From positions 1 through 5,883 of the forward strand of contig CALUWZ010000111.1 of the NCBI GenBank assembly GCA_944324625.1: a stretch of 5,883 nucleotides of DNA, in the 5' to 3' direction. The notes below the pieces were generated by a model. That model had not been told where the DNA came from. It did no database searches and worked only from the letters and a program-made list of their open reading frames with translations. Below, piece by piece: positions 1-5,883 of this stretch. Within the stretch, counting starts at the first letter, position 1. Every line of letters starts with the position of its first letter. Position numbers and translations under genes: made by a program. This DNA is from an uncultured Mailhella sp. (GTDB lineage Bacteria > Desulfobacterota > Desulfovibrionia > Desulfovibrionales > Desulfovibrionaceae).

Positions 1-2
1 AT

Positions 3-683
3 ATGCAGGTTGTACGCGATGCGTTTTTTCAGGCCATGCAGACTGAAGAGGCAAAGGCCATGCTTTTGAAAATGGGGCCTGTGCCTATGGCCACAAACGG
101 CAATGTTCAGCTTAATTTGGGCGGAAGCATTCAGGAACGCTCCAAACAAATTCAAGAAGCACGGCAGAAAGTCGAAGCTATCAAGCTGGCCAAAGAACGG
201 CTTGAAAATGCCAAAACAGAGGAAGAAAAACTTCTTGCCGCCAAGGAACTTGAAGAACTGCTCGGCAAAAAAACTCTGGAAATGCAGGCAAAGCCCGTTC
301 CTGTTTCCATGGCGCAGAAAGCCAGCAGGGCATTTTTGCAGCAGCAGGGCTTTATGCGCCCGCAGCAGGCTATGCAGCTTAAATCCAACGCTCAGACGGC
401 TGAGCAGCATACGGAACAAACTGCTCAGTCCGTGCAGGCAGGTCAAAACGTTCAGCCTGCAGCGCTTTCCGCTCACGTCAGTCCTTTGTATCGTCAAAGC
501 GCATTGTTCGGACAAAATACGGCAATGGGCCATGTTTCTCAGGCTGCTTCTGCACAGGCAGAACAAAATGCAAAAGCTGCAAACGGCTCCGAAACAGAAG
601 ATAAGACAAAATCTCCTTTGTCCGTCAATCTGCAGGCAGGCGGCCTGCTCAGCAAAAAAATGGCCTTGTACAAAAATATGTGA
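3..683 (+). CDS. Unrecognised coiled-coil, Gln/Ala-rich protein (possibly 5'-partial)
   Basis: I do not recognise this protein and assign no function. The open frame reaches the window edge, and the ATG at position 3 has no visible upstream sequence, so the true start may lie outside; later in-frame ATGs exist (for example at 36 and 60). As read it is 226 residues with no signal peptide or membrane segment. Residues about 42-95 are rich in Glu, Lys, Ala and Leu in a pattern typical of a long helix or coiled coil (QIQEARQKVEAIKLAKERLE and onward). Residues about 112-195 are Gln/Ala/Ser-rich and low in complexity, probably disordered. The tail (about 205-226) becomes ordered-looking again and ends in SKKMALYKNM. 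A strong terminator follows 25 bases after the stop, so this gene is the last of its transcript and is separate from gatB. The coding frame is credible from its sustained length and amphipathic pattern; a structural or scaffold role would be a guess. Confidence 0.72.
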   Translation: MQVVRDAFFQAMQTEEAKAMLLKMGPVPMATNGNVQLNLGGSIQERSKQIQEARQKVEAIKLAKERLENAKTEEEKLLAAKELEELLGKKTLEMQAKPVPVSMAQKASRAFLQQQGFMRPQQAMQLKSNAQTAEQHTEQTAQSVQAGQNVQPAALSAHVSPLYRQSALFGQNTAMGHVSQAASAQAEQNAKAANGSETEDKTKSPLSVNLQAGGLLSKKMALYKNM

Positions 684-708
684 TACGGCTTTTGCAAGCT
701 ATGTTTTT

Positions 709-751
709 ACCCCTTTTTCAGCAGATGTCCTGTCTGAAAAAGGGGTTTTTT
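709..751 (+). terminator. Rho-independent terminator after the first gene
   Basis: A perfect 13-bp inverted repeat, ACCCCTTTTTCAG (709-721) and CTGAAAAAGGGGT (734-746), encloses a 12-base loop and runs into a T-run (746-751). It lies 25 bases after the stop of the first gene. The left flank on the opposite strand gives no matching T-run, so it should act mainly on + strand transcripts. It separates the first gene from the gatB transcript. Confidence 0.93.
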
Positions 752-786
752 ATCATCTTGAAAAATTTTTTTGCTTATGCTTTTGC

Positions 787-815
787 TTGTGGCTTAAAAA
801 AGAATATGGTATAAA
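787..815 (+). promoter_or_regulatory. Probable sigma-70-type extended -10 promoter for gatB-mrcA
   Basis: TATAAA (810-815) matches five of six bases of the -10 consensus and is preceded by TG at 807-808 with one base between, which is an extended -10 element. TTGTGG (787-792) lies 17 bases upstream and gives a weak -35 box (three of six). The upstream stretch 758-783 is rich in A and T runs and could act as an UP-like element. Transcription would begin near 822, leaving a leader of about 35 bases before gatB. This is the only good promoter candidate seen between the terminator and gatB. Confidence 0.6.
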
Positions 816-857
816 GCTTTTTTATTTAATTTAACAGCTTATCAGGAGCCCTTATAT

Positions 858-2294
858 ATGTCAGAATTTGAAGTAGTTATCGGCCTTGAAGTGCATGTGC
901 ACCTTGCCACGGAAAGCAAGCTTTTTTGTTCCTGCCCCAACTCTTTCGGCGACGCCCCGAACAGCAATGTCTGCGAAGTGTGTTCAGGCATGCCCGGCGT
1001 TTTGCCCGTTTTGAACAAAAAAGCAGTGGAATTTGCCGCCCGCACGGCTTTGGCTATTAATGCCAAAATCAATCAAAAATCCATTTTTGCCCGTAAAAAC
1101 TATTTTTATCCCGACATGCCGAAAGATTATCAGATTTCCCAGTATGATTTGCCCCTCTGCGAACACGGCTGGCTGGATATTACCGTCAATAATCAGACAA
1201 AGCGCATAGGCATCACCCGAATCCACCTTGAAGACGACGCAGGCAAAAACATTCACTCCGCAACGGAAAATCAAAGTTTTGTGGATTTGAACCGTGCGGG
1301 CACGCCGCTTATCGAAATCGTCAGCGAGCCTGATATGCGCAGTGCGGAAGAAGCCGTTGCCTATCTGAAAGCTCTGCATGCCATTGTGGTTAACCTCGGG
1401 GTTACCAACGGCAATATGGAAGAAGGCAGTTTCAGATGTGATGCCAACGTATCCATACGCCCCAAGGGCCAAAAAGAGTTCGGAACCCGTACCGAATTGA
1501 AAAACCTCAACTCTTTCAGACACGTGCAGAAAGCTATTGAATATGAGGTTGCCCGTCAGGAAGACGTTATTCTGGACGGCGGAAAAGTCCGTCAGGAAAC
1601 CCGTCTGTATGACAGCGCAAAAAATATCACTCTTGCCATGCGCAGCAAGGAAGACGCGGAAGATTACCGCTATTTCCCCGATCCCGATCTTCTGCCCGTA
1701 TGCATAAGCGATGAAGAACTTGCCCTTTGGCAGTCCCAAATGCCTGAACTTCCGGCGGAAAGAAAAAAGCGTTTCCAAACGGAATGGCAGATTGCCGAGT
1801 CCGAAGCGGAACTTATTGCCTATGATCCTTATTTAACAGGGCTTTTGGAAAAATCTGCTGAAATTTACAATGAACCTAAAAAAATCGCCAATTTGATTTT
1901 AGGCCCGCTTCTTCGCGAAATGAACCAGCGCATTGCCGAAGGCAAGGTGGGCAAACTCGCCACTGAGCCCAAGGCCTTGGCGGAACTAGCAAAAATTATC
2001 GATGCACGCCTTAACAGCGTAAAAATAGCTGCGGATATTTTCCCAGAACTTGCCGACGGCGGCGTTATGCCCGAAGCTTTGGTAAAAGAGCGGGGTCTTG
2101 TTCAGGTTTCCGATACGGGTGCAATTGAGGCTGCCGTGCTGAAAGTTATTGAAGCCAATCCCACGGAAGTGGAAGCATTTAAGGGCGGCAAAACCAAGCT
2201 TATGGGCTTTTTTGTCGGACAAATCATGCGTGAGATGAAAGGCAAGGCAAATCCTGCCGTGGTTAATGAGCTTTTGATGAAACATCTTTCTTAA
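858..2294 (+). CDS. gatB: Aspartyl/glutamyl-tRNA(Asn/Gln) amidotransferase subunit B
   Basis: GatB is the tRNA-binding and kinase subunit of the GatCAB complex in the cytoplasm. The complex converts misacylated Glu-tRNA(Gln), and often Asp-tRNA(Asn), to Gln-tRNA(Gln) and Asn-tRNA(Asn) using ATP and ammonia channelled from GatA. The 478 residues match the usual full length. Visible family hallmarks are [11 protein letters not shown] at 6-16, four cysteines at 24, 26, 39 and 42 (probably metal-binding), [19 protein letters not shown] at 79-97, the GatB signature [16 protein letters not shown] at 144-159, and SFRCDANVS with [12 protein letters not shown] at about 191-220. [11 protein letters not shown] lies at 270-280, and the C-terminal helical tRNA-binding tail covers about 335-478. 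AGGAG at 844-848 sits 9 bases before the ATG, which fixes the start. gatA and gatC are not in the window. The gene is followed after 12 bases by the mrcA-type gene, so the two are probably cotranscribed. All key motifs are intact. Confidence 0.97.
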   Translation: MSEFEVVIGLEVHVHLATESKLFCSCPNSFGDAPNSNVCEVCSGMPGVLPVLNKKAVEFAARTALAINAKINQKSIFARKNYFYPDMPKDYQISQYDLPLCEHGWLDITVNNQTKRIGITRIHLEDDAGKNIHSATENQSFVDLNRAGTPLIEIVSEPDMRSAEEAVAYLKALHAIVVNLGVTNGNMEEGSFRCDANVSIRPKGQKEFGTRTELKNLNSFRHVQKAIEYEVARQEDVILDGGKVRQETRLYDSAKNITLAMRSKEDAEDYRYFPDPDLLPVCISDEELALWQSQMPELPAERKKRFQTEWQIAESEAELIAYDPYLTGLLEKSAEIYNEPKKIANLILGPLLREMNQRIAEGKVGKLATEPKALAELAKIIDARLNSVKIAADIFPELADGGVMPEALVKERGLVQVSDTGAIEAAVLKVIEANPTEVEAFKGGKTKLMGFFVGQIMREMKGKANPAVVNELLMKHLS

Positions 2295-2306
2295 AAAGGT
2301 TATTCC

Positions 2307-4823
2307 ATGTCCTCTGATATGAAGTTAGAAATGGGCAGCCCCGACCGGAACGGAGACGGTCCCTCTTCCGAAAAACCGAAAAAAAAGCACGGCTTTTTAA
2401 AATTCTTGGGCATAGTTTTTGTATTTGGAACCGTAACAGCCTGTGTGCTCGGTTACGGGGTTTACCAATGGGCAACCAATGATTTGCCGAGTTTCAGCAA
2501 AATTGCCGATTACAGGCCTGCGCAGGTGACTACCGTACTTGCCCGTGACGGCAGTTTAATCGGTCAGTTTTATCGAGAAAAACGTTATGTTGTGGGCATG
2601 AATGAAATGGCAAAGCACTTGCCCCTTGCGTTTTTGGCAGTGGAAGATTCCGAATTCTACGAACATCCCGGCGTCAATCTTGCTGCTATTTTCCGTGCCT
2701 TTCTTGCCAACCTGAAATCCGGCGGCATTTCTCAGGGGGGAAGCACCATTACCCAGCAAGTGGTAAAGCGTCTTATGCTTACTCCGGAAAAAAGCTATGA
2801 ACGCAAGCTCAAGGAAGCAATTTTGGCGTATCGTCTGGAACAGCAGCTTTCCAAGGATGATATTTTAACCATATATTTAAATCAGATTTTTTTGGGAAGC
2901 AATGCTTACGGCGTTGAAGCCGCCGCCCGCACCTATTTCGGCAAGCACGCAAGCGAATTGTCCATTGCCGAATGTGCCATGATTGCAGGCCTTCCGCAGT
3001 CGCCTTCCGCAAGCAATCCGTACAGGCACCCCGAAGCTGCCAAGAAAAGGCAGGAGCATGTGCTGCGCCGCATGCGTGATCTCGGCTGGATTACTGACGA
3101 AGAGTTTGAAGAGGCTTTTTATCAGAAATTGGAATACAAATCCATGCCTACGTTCATGGGGCGCGAAGGCGGCTGGTATTTGGAAGAAGTACGGCGCCAG
3201 CTTATTGATATTTTTACGGAAGAATATTCTGCCGAGCTTGGTTTTGACCTTGGCGTATACGGTGAGGACATTGTGTACGAACAAGGGCTTACCGTTTATA
3301 CGTCTATGGACCCCGTACAGCAGGTTATTGCCGATAAGGCTTTCAGACGGGGGCTGGAAGAGGCGGACAAGCGCCACGGCTATGAAGGGCCGATAAAACA
3401 GATTGCCCTTGATGAAGTTGCGGCTTTTTTTGAGAAAAATCCTTTTGACATGGATAAACTGCAGGAAGGCATCTGGCAGAAAGCCGTTGTGCTTGACGTG
3501 GATGCAAACGGCGCCGATGTTTGTCTTGGTGAATATAAAGGGTTTTTGTCCGTCAAAACCATGGGCTGGGCAAGAAAACCCAATAAAGCCTATAACGGCC
3601 GCTTTACTGCCGACAGCATAAAAGATGCGAGCAAAGTTCTGCATAAGGGCGATGTGATTTGGGTTTCTTTGAATCTGCCTTCCGAAAAAGAAAAAAATCA
3701 GCTGAAAAAGAATAATCCCCGCAGGCTTGCTCTGGAAAAAGCGGAATTGACGGCAGACAGGGTTATTCCCGTGGCTTTGCAGCAATACCCCCGCGTGCAG
3801 GGTGCCATGATAGCGCTGGAGCCTAAAACGGGCGATGTGGTTGCCATGGTTGGCGGTTATGAATTCAGCTATGACGGTGATCAGTTCAACCGAGCAACGC
3901 AGGCAAAACGCCAGCCCGGTTCTGCCTTTAAGCCTTTTGTTTATTCTGCAGCATTGGATGCAGGCTTTACTGCCGGTTCCATGACTTTGGACGCGCCCAT
4001 TATGATTATTGACACCAATGCCAATAATGTTTGGCGTCCGCAGAATTTCGGCGGAAAATTTGACGGTCCTCTGCGTCTGAACAGGGCATTGGCCCGTTCA
4101 CGAAACCTGTCCACCATCCGCGTGGCGCAGGAAATAGGCATGGATGCCGTGCTTGACAGGGCAAAACAGATGAAGCTTGCCCGAGAATATCCTCTGCCGA
4201 CTCTTGCCGTCAGCCTCGGAGCCATTGAAGTTCTTCCCATTGATGTGGTTTGTTCCTACAGCGCTTTTGCAAATCTCGGCAAAAGGCCTGAACCCCGTTT
4301 TATTCAAAAGGTTACGGGTCCTTACGGCAATACGCTTTTTCAACGCGAGCCTGTGCAGGAAGAAGTGATCAGTCCGCAGAATGCCTATATTATGTCACAG
4401 CTTTTGCGCGGTGTTGTTTTATACGGCACGGCAAGCAGCTTAAGTTACATTAAACGCCCCCTTGCAGGAAAAACAGGCACGACAAACAATGAAGTGGATG
4501 CGTGGTTTGTAGGGCTTACGCCCGAACTTGTCACTGCCACCTATGTGGGCTATGACCAGATTGAACCCATGGGCAGAGGAGAAACAGGTACGGGTGCGGC
4601 TTTGCCCATATTCAAGTATTTTGCCGATGAAGCCTTGGATTTTTATCCTCCTACGGATTTTGAAGAGCCCGACGGCATTTATTTCAGAACGGTGGACGGC
4701 ATAAGTCTGCCCTTTATGGAAGGAACGTCCCTTGAAACAGGCATAAATGCCGTTCAGCCTGATAATGCTTCGGAAGAAACCAATTCTGCCGAAGAACTGT
4801 TTATGCAGGGCTTTGGATTTTAA
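2307..4823 (+). CDS. mrcA: Class A penicillin-binding protein 1A, bifunctional peptidoglycan synthase
   Basis: This inner-membrane enzyme polymerises lipid II into glycan strands and cross-links the peptides in the periplasm. The 838 residues run in the expected order. A short basic cytoplasmic head is followed by one membrane anchor at about 31-53. The GT51 glycosyltransferase domain (about 75-255) has EDSEFYEHPG with catalytic Glu113, GGSTITQQ at 144-151, the KLKEAILAYRLE motif with Glu170, and IYLNQIFLG at 189-197. A linker/OB-like region covers about 320-495. The transpeptidase domain (about 496-780) carries SxxK as SAFK (Ser539, Lys542), SRN at 598-600 and KTGTT at 722-726. All catalytic motifs are present, so both activities should be intact. 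AAAAGG at 2294-2299 lies 7 bases before the ATG and overlaps the gatB stop, indicating translation from a shared mRNA. Length and domain order fit PBP1A (MrcA/PonA) better than PBP1C, which lacks this OB region and has an extra C-terminal domain. Confidence 0.95.
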   Translation: MSSDMKLEMGSPDRNGDGPSSEKPKKKHGFLKFLGIVFVFGTVTACVLGYGVYQWATNDLPSFSKIADYRPAQVTTVLARDGSLIGQFYREKRYVVGMNEMAKHLPLAFLAVEDSEFYEHPGVNLAAIFRAFLANLKSGGISQGGSTITQQVVKRLMLTPEKSYERKLKEAILAYRLEQQLSKDDILTIYLNQIFLGSNAYGVEAAARTYFGKHASELSIAECAMIAGLPQSPSASNPYRHPEAAKKRQEHVLRRMRDLGWITDEEFEEAFYQKLEYKSMPTFMGREGGWYLEEVRRQLIDIFTEEYSAELGFDLGVYGEDIVYEQGLTVYTSMDPVQQVIADKAFRRGLEEADKRHGYEGPIKQIALDEVAAFFEKNPFDMDKLQEGIWQKAVVLDVDANGADVCLGEYKGFLSVKTMGWARKPNKAYNGRFTADSIKDASKVLHKGDVIWVSLNLPSEKEKNQLKKNNPRRLALEKAELTADRVIPVALQQYPRVQGAMIALEPKTGDVVAMVGGYEFSYDGDQFNRATQAKRQPGSAFKPFVYSAALDAGFTAGSMTLDAPIMIIDTNANNVWRPQNFGGKFDGPLRLNRALARSRNLSTIRVAQEIGMDAVLDRAKQMKLAREYPLPTLAVSLGAIEVLPIDVVCSYSAFANLGKRPEPRFIQKVTGPYGNTLFQREPVQEEVISPQNAYIMSQLLRGVVLYGTASSLSYIKRPLAGKTGTTNNEVDAWFVGLTPELVTATYVGYDQIEPMGRGETGTGAALPIFKYFADEALDFYPPTDFEEPDGIYFRTVDGISLPFMEGTSLETGINAVQPDNASEETNSAEELFMQGFGF

Positions 4824-4831
4824 TTACAACA

Positions 4832-4862
4832 AAAAAAGGGAGGGGCATACCCTTTCTTTTTT
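4832..4862 (+). terminator. Intrinsic terminator after mrcA, possibly bidirectional
   Basis: AAAAAAGGGAGGG (4832-4844) pairs with CCCTTTCTTTTTT (4850-4862) around the 5-base loop GCATA. The 13-position stem includes two G-U pairs in the + strand RNA. An alternative register pairs AAAGGG (4835-4840) with CCCTTT (4850-4855). The A-run and T-run make it look like a terminator on both strands, although the minus-strand RNA would have A-C mismatches where the plus strand has G-U. It begins 8 bases after the mrcA stop. Confidence 0.78.
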
Positions 4863-4917
4863 ACCCGTCGGTTCCTTCCGCGGCGGTTGGTGCCATTCCC
4901 CAAGACGGGTTTTTTTT
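4863..4917 (+). terminator. Second hairpin with T8 tail, terminator or attenuator in the leader of the 58-residue gene
   Basis: ACCCGTC (4863-4869) and GACGGGT (4904-4910) form a perfect 7-bp stem followed directly by T8 (4910-4917). The 34 bases between can fold further: CCTTCCG (4874-4880) can pair with CGGTTGG (4884-4890) around a 3-base loop, with two T-T mismatches, or TTGG (4887-4890) can pair instead with CCAA (4900-4903). The element starts one base after the preceding terminator ends and finishes 2 bases before the GAGG ribosome binding site of the next gene. It may simply back up the mrcA terminator, or it may regulate read-through into the downstream genes. I match it to no known riboswitch class. 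Confidence 0.75.
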
Positions 4918-4919
4918 AT

Positions 4920-4923
4920 GAGG
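4920..4923 (+). promoter_or_regulatory. Ribosome binding site choosing ATG 4930 over ATG 4918
   Basis: GAGG lies 6 bases before the ATG at 4930, a normal spacing. The in-frame ATG at 4918 directly follows the T8 tail and has no purine-rich sequence before it, so 4930 is preferred as the start of the 58-residue protein. Confidence 0.7.
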
Positions 4924-4929
4924 TTTAAT

Positions 4930-5106
4930 ATGGAAAAACTGGAAAAGGAAGTTTTGCAGGTCAGCAAGGAAATCGCGGTTAAATTTATTGAAACCCAGCG
5001 TATTTCGCCCTCCAATTTTGCAGAGATTTTTCCGAATATCTATAAAGTTGTTTCGGAAACCGTCATGGCAGGGCAGCAGGCCGTGCAGAAGTCCAAACAG
5101 GAATAA
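4930..5106 (+). CDS. Small conserved-looking protein of unknown function (58 residues)
   Basis: I cannot assign a function. The protein is 58 residues, soluble and probably all-helical: a charged helix at about 1-23 (MEKLEKEVLQVSKEIAVKF), a turn with ISPSNF at 25-30, and a second helix at about 31-53 (EIFPNIYKVVSETV), with a Lys/Gln-rich end. The pattern of a helix, a short residue stretch with Ser-Asn-Phe and a second amphipathic helix loosely recalls the N-terminal oligomerisation part of MucR/Ros regulators, but the zinc finger that binds DNA in that family is absent; this is a weak resemblance and not an assignment. A GAGG site 6 bases upstream supports the start. The stop overlaps the AAGGAG site of the methyltransferase gene that follows 11 bases later, so the two are almost certainly translated from one mRNA. 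Upstream lie two terminator-like hairpins. Confidence 0.8.
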   Translation: MEKLEKEVLQVSKEIAVKFIETQRISPSNFAEIFPNIYKVVSETVMAGQQAVQKSKQE

Positions 5107-5111
5107 AGGAG
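5106..5111 (+). promoter_or_regulatory. Ribosome binding site for a TTG start at 5118
   Basis: AAGGAG, the best Shine-Dalgarno match near this gene, overlaps the stop of the 58-residue gene and lies 6 bases before TTG at 5118. The in-frame ATG at 5322 has only GGGAG (5305-5309) at a long 12-base spacing, and the ATG at 5361 has no good site. This favours the TTG start and an extended N-terminus for the methyltransferase. Confidence 0.65.
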
Positions 5112-5117
5112 CCGGCT

Positions 5118-5883
5118 TTGACCGTACGAAAGTCTGATAAAAAACAGCGCAGAAATGCGGAAAAAGTTCAGAGTCACATAAAAAAGAATAAGGACGGTGT
5201 CCCCGCGGAAGGCGGTGACGGCCGTATGCACGGTGAAATCCGTGCGGTGCATTTTCATGAAAATTCCGCAGAAATTAAGCGGAAAACTGAGCAAAAAATA
5301 AAACGGGAGACAGGCGTCACCATGCAGGACAACAAAAAAACAGAACATAACGGCCTTGAAATGAATGAACATTCCAAAGAAGTCTGCACCATGTTTAAAA
5401 CTATAACCAAGCGGTATGATTTGCTGAATCATGTCTGCAGCATGGGGATTGATTTTTGGTGGCGCAGGGTTTTGGTTTCCGGTTTTGCGCTCGGCAAAAC
5501 CAATAAAATTTTGGATATGGCGGCAGGTACGCTGGACGTGAGCGTGGCTGCCCTGAAAAAATTTTCTGCGGATCAATATCCCGATTTGCATGTTACTGCA
5601 GGGGATATTTGCGCCGAAATGCTCGAATACGGCAAAAAGAAAATTAAAAAGGAAGATGAGGGCCGCATAAAAACGGAAGTTGTCAATGCCCTTTCCATTC
5701 CGTATGCCGACGGAAGCTTTGATGTCGTCAGCATTGCGTTCGGAATCAGAAACGTGGACGACAGAGTCAGAGCGCTTTCTGAAATGCACAGGGTTTTGAC
5801 TGTGGGCGGCCAGCTGCACATTTTGGAATTTTCCCCCGTGAAAAATCCGGTTTTGCAGGCAGCGTATTATTTTTATCTGGAAA
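5118..5883 (+). CDS. ubiE: UbiE/MenG family quinone C-methyltransferase, 3'-partial, with N-terminal extension
   Basis: The family transfers a methyl group from S-adenosylmethionine to the ring carbon of demethylmenaquinone (or the ubiquinone precursor) at the inner face of the membrane. In an anaerobe menaquinone is the likely product, so the name menG would also fit. The frame is open to the window end (255 residues seen). The family domain begins near residue 83. YDLLNHVCSMGIDFWWRR (100-117) matches the first UbiE signature region. ILDMAAGTLDVS (131-142) is the cofactor loop. AGDICAEML (161-169) contains the acidic residue after strand 2. FGIRNVDD (208-215) and HRVLTVGGQLHILEFS (224-239) match the second signature region. 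The loop has GTLD where most members have GTGD. A TTG start with a strong ribosome binding site gives about 80 basic residues ahead of the domain; ATG 5322 or ATG 5361 would give more usual lengths. Without the C-terminus, completeness cannot be judged. Confidence 0.9.
   Translation, partial: MTVRKSDKKQRRNAEKVQSHIKKNKDGVPAEGGDGRMHGEIRAVHFHENSAEIKRKTEQKIKRETGVTMQDNKKTEHNGLEMNEHSKEVCTMFKTITKRYDLLNHVCSMGIDFWWRRVLVSGFALGKTNKILDMAAGTLDVSVAALKKFSADQYPDLHVTAGDICAEMLEYGKKKIKKEDEGRIKTEVVNALSIPYADGSFDVVSIAFGIRNVDDRVRALSEMHRVLTVGGQLHILEFSPVKNPVLQAAYYFYLE
5228..5245 (+). repeat. Short inverted repeat in the methyltransferase 5' region
   Basis: GCACGG (5228-5233) and CCGTGC (5240-5245) form a perfect 6-bp inverted repeat around TGAAAT. 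It lies inside the putative N-terminal extension. It may be chance; no T-run follows, so it is not a terminator. Confidence 0.35.
5264..5284 (+). repeat. Second short inverted repeat upstream of ATG 5322
   Basis: TTCCGC (5264-5269) and GCGGAA (5279-5284) form a perfect 6-bp inverted repeat with a 9-base loop. Another GCGGAA copy at 5205-5210 could compete for the same TTCCGC. It ends 20 bases before the weak ribosome binding site of ATG 5322. Chance is a real possibility. Confidence 0.35.

Noticed and set aside
103..834. 243-residue + strand open frame overlapping the first gene
   Set aside because: It crosses the strong terminator at 709-751 and gives a Cys/Lys/Arg-rich sequence without order; the frame of the 3-683 gene is far more protein-like.
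984..1778. 264-residue open frame on the minus strand
   Set aside because: It is antisense to the well-conserved part of gatB and shows no family signature or suitable ribosome binding site.
2877..3785. 302-residue open frame on the minus strand
   Set aside because: It lies wholly inside mrcA, whose + strand frame carries all family motifs. The minus frame has no recognisable domain and is a by-product of codon composition.
4761..4766. GATAAT as a -10 box for a promoter in the mrcA 3' end
   Set aside because: The nearest -35-like sequence, TTGAAA at 4732-4737, is 23 bases away, too far, and any transcript would still meet both terminators.
4863..4917. Known riboswitch class in the leader of the 58-residue gene
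   Set aside because: I could match no consensus I remember (preQ1, SAM, fluoride, guanidine, c-di-GMP types), so only a structured terminator or attenuator is claimed.
5334..5340. A7 run in ubiE as a possible -1 frameshift slippery site
   Set aside because: The run starts at the first base of a codon, so it is not in the phase needed for a classical slippery heptamer, and the methyltransferase frame simply continues through it.
5040..5819. 259-residue open frame on the minus strand
   Set aside because: It covers the ubiE coding region and the end of the 58-residue gene, both supported by ribosome binding sites and, for ubiE, by family motifs.
1..5883. CRISPR array, insertion sequence, tRNA, prophage or defence genes
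   Set aside because: No regularly spaced repeats, transposase motifs, terminal inverted repeats with target duplications, or cloverleaf sequences were seen.

Overview
The window reads as an ordinary bacterial chromosome segment of moderate GC content with every gene on the + strand. It suggests a Gram-negative anaerobe of the Desulfovibrionaceae type. That placement is inferred from the overall look of the proteins: GatB encoded apart from GatA and GatC, a large class A penicillin-binding protein, and a UbiE/MenG methyltransferase with an AAGTLD cofactor loop. No marker gene proves it.

Layout. 1-683: an unrecognised cytoplasmic-looking protein with a coiled coil and a Gln/Ala-rich tail, possibly cut at its 5' end, closed by a strong intrinsic terminator (709-751). 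752-857: a promoter region with a good extended -10 element. 858-4823: a two-gene operon of gatB (subunit B of the tRNA-dependent amidotransferase) and an mrcA-type bifunctional peptidoglycan synthase, separated by 12 bases. 4824-4929: two adjacent hairpins, each followed by a T-run, the second ending just before the next ribosome binding site. 4930-5883: a 58-residue protein of unknown function and, 11 bases later, ubiE/menG, which runs off the window and probably starts at a TTG codon giving an unusual basic N-terminal extension.

The genes are housekeeping: Gln-tRNA/Asn-tRNA formation, cell wall synthesis and quinone methylation. No mobile element, CRISPR array, tRNA, rRNA or defence system was found. 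The parts that deserve a second look are the terminator/leader region at 4832-4930 with no obvious promoter for the downstream genes, the 58-residue protein, and the extended N-terminus of the methyltransferase. I do not see a convincing new multi-gene system here.
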